A stretch of DNA of 45,956 nt from Deltaproteobacteria bacterium (GTDB lineage: Bacteria; Myxococcota_C; UBA6777): contig PCBK01000083.1 of assembly GCA_002731275.1 (NCBI GenBank), positions 1-45,956 of the forward strand, in the 5' to 3' direction. The position numbers and the translations under genes were made by a program. Below the pieces are notes generated by a model. It was not told the DNA's origin. It saw nothing but the letters and a program-made list of their open reading frames with translations, and did not search any database. Positions 42,199 to 45,956 of the stretch are shown here, piece after piece; the stretch's first letter is position 1; the number at the start of each line of letters is the position of its first letter.

Positions 42199-43998
42199 CT
42201 ACAAACTGAAGCCTCGGCGCTTTAAGTAGAAATGAAGAGCACTTGAGGTCGCGTAGTAGAGGTCATTCTCAGGTTCAAATTGAAAGACCCCCAAGCGCTC
42301 CACCAACGTCTCCAGCTCGATCGCTGAACACTCCAATTTCTTCGTCAACATATCACGTAGTGGCGACCACTTCGCTTGCATCCGAAAATCATCATCGCTC
42401 TCATTGTACAGATGAAGATATGTCAACAGATCGTGGAAGAGTTCTAGCTGCTCATTCTCCCGTAACTGCTTCATCTTTTGTTGATCCAGCTCCTGGAAAC
42501 GTTCGGCGAGGGTCTTCACAAAACGCTCCATCCAGGAACCAAGCAACATCTTCTCCTCGAAGACATCGTGGGAGACGACCGCGACAGTCACTTCATCGAG
42601 TGCTTTCACTGTTGCGGTGCGACGGCGCTCCAAGAACACAGCGGTCTCGCCAAAGACATCCCCAGGTCCCATATCACGGATGACAACGTCCCTGTTCTCT
42701 GAGCGTTTGAAGACACGACAACGCCCTCTTATAATGATATAGGCCTCTTCACCATGCTCTCCTTCGCGTACGAGCACCGAACCCGCCTCAAATTGACGCA
42801 CTGGTAAATCACCGCCACCACGGATGAAGTCATCGATATCTCGCTTAAGGCTCTCGACACTGTTGTATCGCTCTTCGGGTTTGTAGGAGAGCGCCTTTTG
42901 CGCGATCTTGGACAGCCCTTTGGGAATATAGACATCTGAGACGCGCTCTTCGGCGGGCTCGATATCTGCAGACTGGATCTTGCTCAAGATCTCGTACAAT
43001 TCGCCTAGATAAGGCGGGTTTCCTGTTAACATTTCGTACAAGATGGCACCAAGCGCGAAGATATCCGTGCGCTCATCGAATTGCTCAATCGCGCCTTTGG
43101 CTTGCTCTGGTGACATGTAATTCCACGTCCCAAGGACCGGGTTTTTGTCTTCCTGGACATCTTCTGTGATCCGGACAGGTTCTTCGACGGCCTTGTACTT
43201 TTGTGCGGGAAGTTCCTGGTATGTCCGTGCGATCCCCCAATCCATGACATAGACCTGTCCGTGAGATGCGAGCATGACATTCGAAGGTTTGAGATCGAGA
43301 TGCAACACGCCGCGATTATGGGCGAAGGAGATGGCGTCACAGATCTTCATGAAGATCTGAAGGGCCTCGTACAAACACCGTGCTGAGCCGATCTGGTACT
43401 CACGTGAGTGGATGTAGGCCTTGAGTGTTTTGCCTTTTACCCACTTCATCGCAAAAAACGGGATCTCTTGTTTGTTGTGGGCGAATTCGTAGACGGGGAC
43501 GATATGTGGGTGTTCAAGTTGACCGGAGATCTGGGCTTCATGGACGAAGCGTTGGGCGTGGATCGACTCATCGACGAGTTTTTCGTCCAGGACTTTGAGC
43601 GCAACAGGTCGGAACAATGTGCGATCCAGCGCTTTATGGATCAAGCTCATGCCACCACGTGCGAGGATACCAAATTCTTGATATCGTTTACCAAACTCAT
43701 CGACATCGGCGGATTGTATGGATTCGTAGAGTTTGGAGCTGACCATCTCTGTGGGGCCATCGTCTTCTTGGAGTTCAAGCTCGGTCATCGGCGCGCCATC
43801 GTCCTGAAAATAACCGACAGGGGTCATCGGGACAAAGGGAGAATCTTCGACGATATCGATCGGTCGCATCGCGGTCATCGAGTCTGGACGTTTGATCTCC
43901 AAAGGGTCTTGGTGGGCGGGTCCCACAAAGGTGGGATCTTCTGGGACATCAGGCTGCGGCTGGGACGAATCTTTGGGTTCTTTGGGGTCACTCGTCAT
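42199..43998 (-). CDS. Ser/Thr protein kinase fused to a cyclic-nucleotide-binding domain
   Basis: A 599-residue protein. An acidic, Pro-rich N-terminal part (1-105) precedes a Hanks-type kinase (about 106-392). ILARGGMSLIHKA is the Gly loop, VALKVL has the ATP Lys135, HLDLKPSN (233-240) replaces the usual HRDLKPxN, MDWG (252-255) replaces DFG, and GTWNYMSPEQ is the activation segment end. A cNMP-binding domain (398-485) has GDVFGETAVFLERRRTATV, the phosphate-binding cassette. The rest is helical. No membrane segment is present. GGAGGAG is nine bases before the ATG. It likely couples second-messenger binding to phosphorylation. Confidence 0.92.
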   Translation of the reverse strand: MTSDPKEPKDSSQPQPDVPEDPTFVGPAHQDPLEIKRPDSMTAMRPIDIVEDSPFVPMTPVGYFQDDGAPMTELELQEDDGPTEMVSSKLYESIQSADVDEFGKRYQEFGILARGGMSLIHKALDRTLFRPVALKVLDEKLVDESIHAQRFVHEAQISGQLEHPHIVPVYEFAHNKQEIPFFAMKWVKGKTLKAYIHSREYQIGSARCLYEALQIFMKICDAISFAHNRGVLHLDLKPSNVMLASHGQVYVMDWGIARTYQELPAQKYKAVEEPVRITEDVQEDKNPVLGTWNYMSPEQAKGAIEQFDERTDIFALGAILYEMLTGNPPYLGELYEILSKIQSADIEPAEERVSDVYIPKGLSKIAQKALSYKPEERYNSVESLKRDIDDFIRGGGDLPVRQFEAGSVLVREGEHGEEAYIIIRGRCRVFKRSENRDVVIRDMGPGDVFGETAVFLERRRTATVKALDEVTVAVVSHDVFEEKMLLGSWMERFVKTLAERFQELDQQKMKQLRENEQLELFHDLLTYLHLYNESDDDFRMQAKWSPLRDMLTKKLECSAIELETLVERLGVFQFEPENDLYYATSSALHFYLKRRGFSL

Positions 43999-44139
43999 AC
44001 GAGGATGCTCCTCCAACAACAAAAAATTGTGCAAGAATTTTGCGCTTCACAATCAACTCGACCTATAGTCGCTGTTAACGACGATCCTGTCAAATGACAG
44101 GCTCCAAAGGGATGATTTCACACCAAAAGGGAGTGTTCC

Positions 44140-44469
44140 ATGGTACTGCAAAAACATCGAAATGATCTGTGGCCACACCACATCGCCAAGCAAGCGGCAC
44201 CCGCCGTCTCCAATCCAATGTTCCAGGTCGGTCAACCCTTCGCCAACCACGAACAAACACGCAGTATGCTCGTTGAACGCGTTGCTCGCGCCACTCGATA
44301 CTACAAACAAGCCGAGCAAAAATACAGACGCGCACAAGCCCGTGCACACGAGAATGAGACCACCAAAATGCTCGCTGATCAGGCCAAACGTAAAGCCTTC
44401 TTCGCGAAGAGAGAGATGTTCTCTGCCCTCAAAAGACTCGAAGTCTTCGAGAGTCAGACGACCCAGTAA
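44140..44469 (+). CDS. unknown basic helical protein, 109 residues
   Basis: Not recognised. The second half is a continuous charged helix (RATRYYKQAEQKYRRAQARAHENETTKMLADQAKRKAFFAKREMFSALKRLEVF), possibly a coiled coil. No signal peptide. GGGAG lies seven bases before the ATG, and the gene is divergent from the kinase, so it is probably real. Confidence 0.6.
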   Translation: MVLQKHRNDLWPHHIAKQAAPAVSNPMFQVGQPFANHEQTRSMLVERVARATRYYKQAEQKYRRAQARAHENETTKMLADQAKRKAFFAKREMFSALKRLEVFESQTTQ

Positions 44470-44562
44470 GCTGTCTCTAGCTCACCACACATTCCCACTC
44501 TCCAAGACGTCGTCGTTACCCTTTTTGTCGTCACGGAACCTGTACATCGGTCTGTAGGTATC

Positions 44563-45606
44563 ATGTCTTCTACACCCACAACTCAGTCCCATCCCGCGCA
44601 ACAAGCCAAAAAAGAAGCCCTTTTACAAGCCCTCAATAAGACGCCCTTTCGTGTCCCGCGTTGGCTTCGTGGTCAACACAGTCAGACCCTTTGGGCTGCG
44701 CTCGCGAGGAGACCCAAGGGGATCCAACGCAGTCAAGAGTGGCTCGATACTCCCGACAACGATCAGCTTCGTCTCTATTCGATCGCAGGTGATCCAGAGA
44801 AGCCGACCGTTTTGCTCCTTCATGGCCTTGAAGGGAGCGCACAATCTCCCTATATATTGGGGTTACAGAGATTATTTGCCCAGCAAGGGTGGAACACCTA
44901 CGCGCTGGAATTTAGGACGTGCGGTGGAGAATTTAACAACGCACAGAGGCTCTATCATCTCGGTGAGACAACGGATCTGGATCTTGTTGTTCGTTTCTTG
45001 CTCGAACGCGATCCTGCGATGCGTTTGTATCTCGCGGGATTCTCGATGGGCGGGAATATCACCGGGAAGTGGCTCGGTGAGAAGGCGGACAAAGTGCCTT
45101 CTCAGATCAAGGGTGCGTCGATTGTCAGCTCGCCTTTTGATCTGACGATCTCTGGTCCACACATCGACAAGGTCTTTGCTGGGATTTACGTTCGGTATTT
45201 TTTGCGGACACTGATCCCCAAAGCGCTCAAAAAACACAAGCAGTTCCCAGGGGTCTTGGATGCCGAAAAGATCAGGCGCTCCAAGACATTTCAGGAGTTC
45301 GATACTTACGCGACGGCTGCCCTGCATGGTTTTGAGGACGCACAGGATTATTGGGAGCAGTCCTCTTGTGGGCAATTTCTTCCACATATCCATGTGCCTA
45401 CGATGCTTTTGACCTCTGCTGATGATCCATTCAATCCACCCTCGACACTCCCTACCGAGCACGCTGAACGCTCTCCCTTTTTGATCCCCCAATTTACGCA
45501 GCGAGGTGGACACGTCGGCTTTGTCGCAGGTGCTCCCTGGAAAACATACAATTGGGCCGAACACCAAACACTTCGATTCTTTAACCTCCTCTCCAACGCT
45601 GATTGA
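44563..45606 (+). CDS. alpha/beta hydrolase, YheT family
   Basis: A 347-residue hydrolase of the YheT/COG0429 group. Hallmarks: PRWLRGQHSQTLWAALAR, VLLLHGLEGSAQSPYI (oxyanion region), LEFRTCGGEFNNAQRLYHLGETTDLDLVV, the nucleophile elbow GFSMGGNITGKWLGE with Ser161, LLTSADDPFNPP with the acid Asp, and RGGHVGFV with His. Members act on lipid-like esters, but their bacterial substrates are poorly known. It lies 93 bp after the 109-residue gene in the same direction. Confidence 0.92.
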   Translation: MSSTPTTQSHPAQQAKKEALLQALNKTPFRVPRWLRGQHSQTLWAALARRPKGIQRSQEWLDTPDNDQLRLYSIAGDPEKPTVLLLHGLEGSAQSPYILGLQRLFAQQGWNTYALEFRTCGGEFNNAQRLYHLGETTDLDLVVRFLLERDPAMRLYLAGFSMGGNITGKWLGEKADKVPSQIKGASIVSSPFDLTISGPHIDKVFAGIYVRYFLRTLIPKALKKHKQFPGVLDAEKIRRSKTFQEFDTYATAALHGFEDAQDYWEQSSCGQFLPHIHVPTMLLTSADDPFNPPSTLPTEHAERSPFLIPQFTQRGGHVGFVAGAPWKTYNWAEHQTLRFFNLLSNAD

Positions 45607-45642
45607 TAGACACCCGTTGTTTTTGGGAAAGGGAATAAGAAC

Positions 45643-45797
45643 CCCCTCAGTCCGAGCTCTCGCTCGTCCAGCTCCCCCTACTCAACTTCGTTGGCAAGGG
45701 GAGCGATACAAAAGAGGGAACAAGATCCCCTCAGTCCGACCTGCGGTCGTCCAGCTCCCCCTGCTGTTCAACTTCGTTGGCAAGGGGAGCGATACAT
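45643..45797. repeat. two-copy tandem intergenic repeat with hairpin
   Basis: Two copies, about 84 bp apart, of a unit starting CCCCTCAGTCCGA and ending CTTCGTTGGCAAGGGGAGCG. In each, GCTCCCC pairs with GGGGAGC across 19-22 bases (near 45671-45704 and 45754-45790). The remaining bases to the window end (45798-45956) contain a CTCTCGAAAGGCTTGAGAGG-type inverted repeat near 45858-45877 and no gene I can support. Confidence 0.75.
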
Positions 45798-45956
45798 ATC
45801 AAACGAGATATCGCAATACAAACGAAAACATCGTATATATCGGTTGGTTTGTCCCTCCTCTCGAAAGGCTTGAGAGGAGGGAAGAGCCGGAGGCTCAGGG
45901 TGGAGAGTTTGTTGAGGCGGATGATTGCAAGTGAAGACGCAAAAAACCCAATACAA

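Noticed and set aside
1-45956. tRNA, rRNA, CRISPR arrays, insertion sequences, phage genes
   Set aside because: No tRNA T-loop/acceptor pattern, rRNA block, regularly spaced CRISPR repeat, transposase or integrase was seen. The repeat arrays present lack unique spacers of constant length.

Overview
The window reads as a chromosome segment from a Gram-negative bacterium of about 50% GC. Strong purine-rich ribosome binding sites precede most genes, two proteins carry lipoprotein signal peptides, and there is a nearly complete classical menaquinone pathway. A Ser/Thr kinase fused to a cyclic-nucleotide-binding domain, and several secreted proteins of unknown function, hint at a Myxococcota/Bradymonadales-like (former deltaproteobacterial) lineage. 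That placement is inference only.

Layout. (1) 0.3-2.1 kb: a minus-strand pair, an old-yellow-enzyme flavin oxidoreductase and a TetR repressor, with a tandem 18-bp operator in front. (2) 2.4-3.7 kb: a secreted Lys-rich protein of unknown function. (3) 3.8-19 kb: a divergent nucleotide-synthesis block. Leftward run purO, a stand-alone AICAR transformylase, purC and purM; rightward run purN, pyrE, pyrF, purF, guaA, guaB, purD and purA. IMP is finished by a separate transformylase plus an archaeal-type IMP cyclohydrolase instead of bifunctional PurH. The rightward run has a terminator-ended structured leader, a strong hairpin before purD and a terminator before purA. purL/Q/S, purE/K and purB must lie elsewhere. 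(4) 19.2-29.3 kb: a GbsR/MarR-like regulator convergent with a menaquinone operon read leftward: polyprenyl diphosphate synthase, DAHP synthase, menG/ubiE, menF, menD, menA, menC, menE. menB and menH are not here. (5) 29.6-36 kb: an accessory stretch with a zinc-ribbon rhomboid protease, a Tiki/ChaN-like lipoprotein, small unknown proteins, an ECF sigma/membrane anti-sigma pair, a 66-residue winged-helix protein and a beta-propeller lipoprotein. (6) 36.1-41 kb: a tightly coupled leftward operon encoding a D-glutamate-cyclase-type C-terminal-domain protein, MurL, MurD and a D-glutamate-cyclase (DUF1445) protein. (7) 41-46 kb: a LETM1-like membrane protein, the kinase-cNMP fusion, a small unknown protein and a YheT-type hydrolase, separated by short repeats.

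The most unusual part is region 6. MurD plus MurL is the peptidoglycan route that adds L-Glu to UDP-MurNAc-L-Ala and then epimerises it on the nucleotide precursor, so free D-Glu is not needed. Here these two genes are flanked, in one translationally coupled operon, by separate genes for the two domains that make up the animal mitochondrial D-glutamate cyclase. The first gene also carries an in-frame array of 24-bp repeats, which opens with a hairpin of the same build as an intergenic repeat array upstream of purM.
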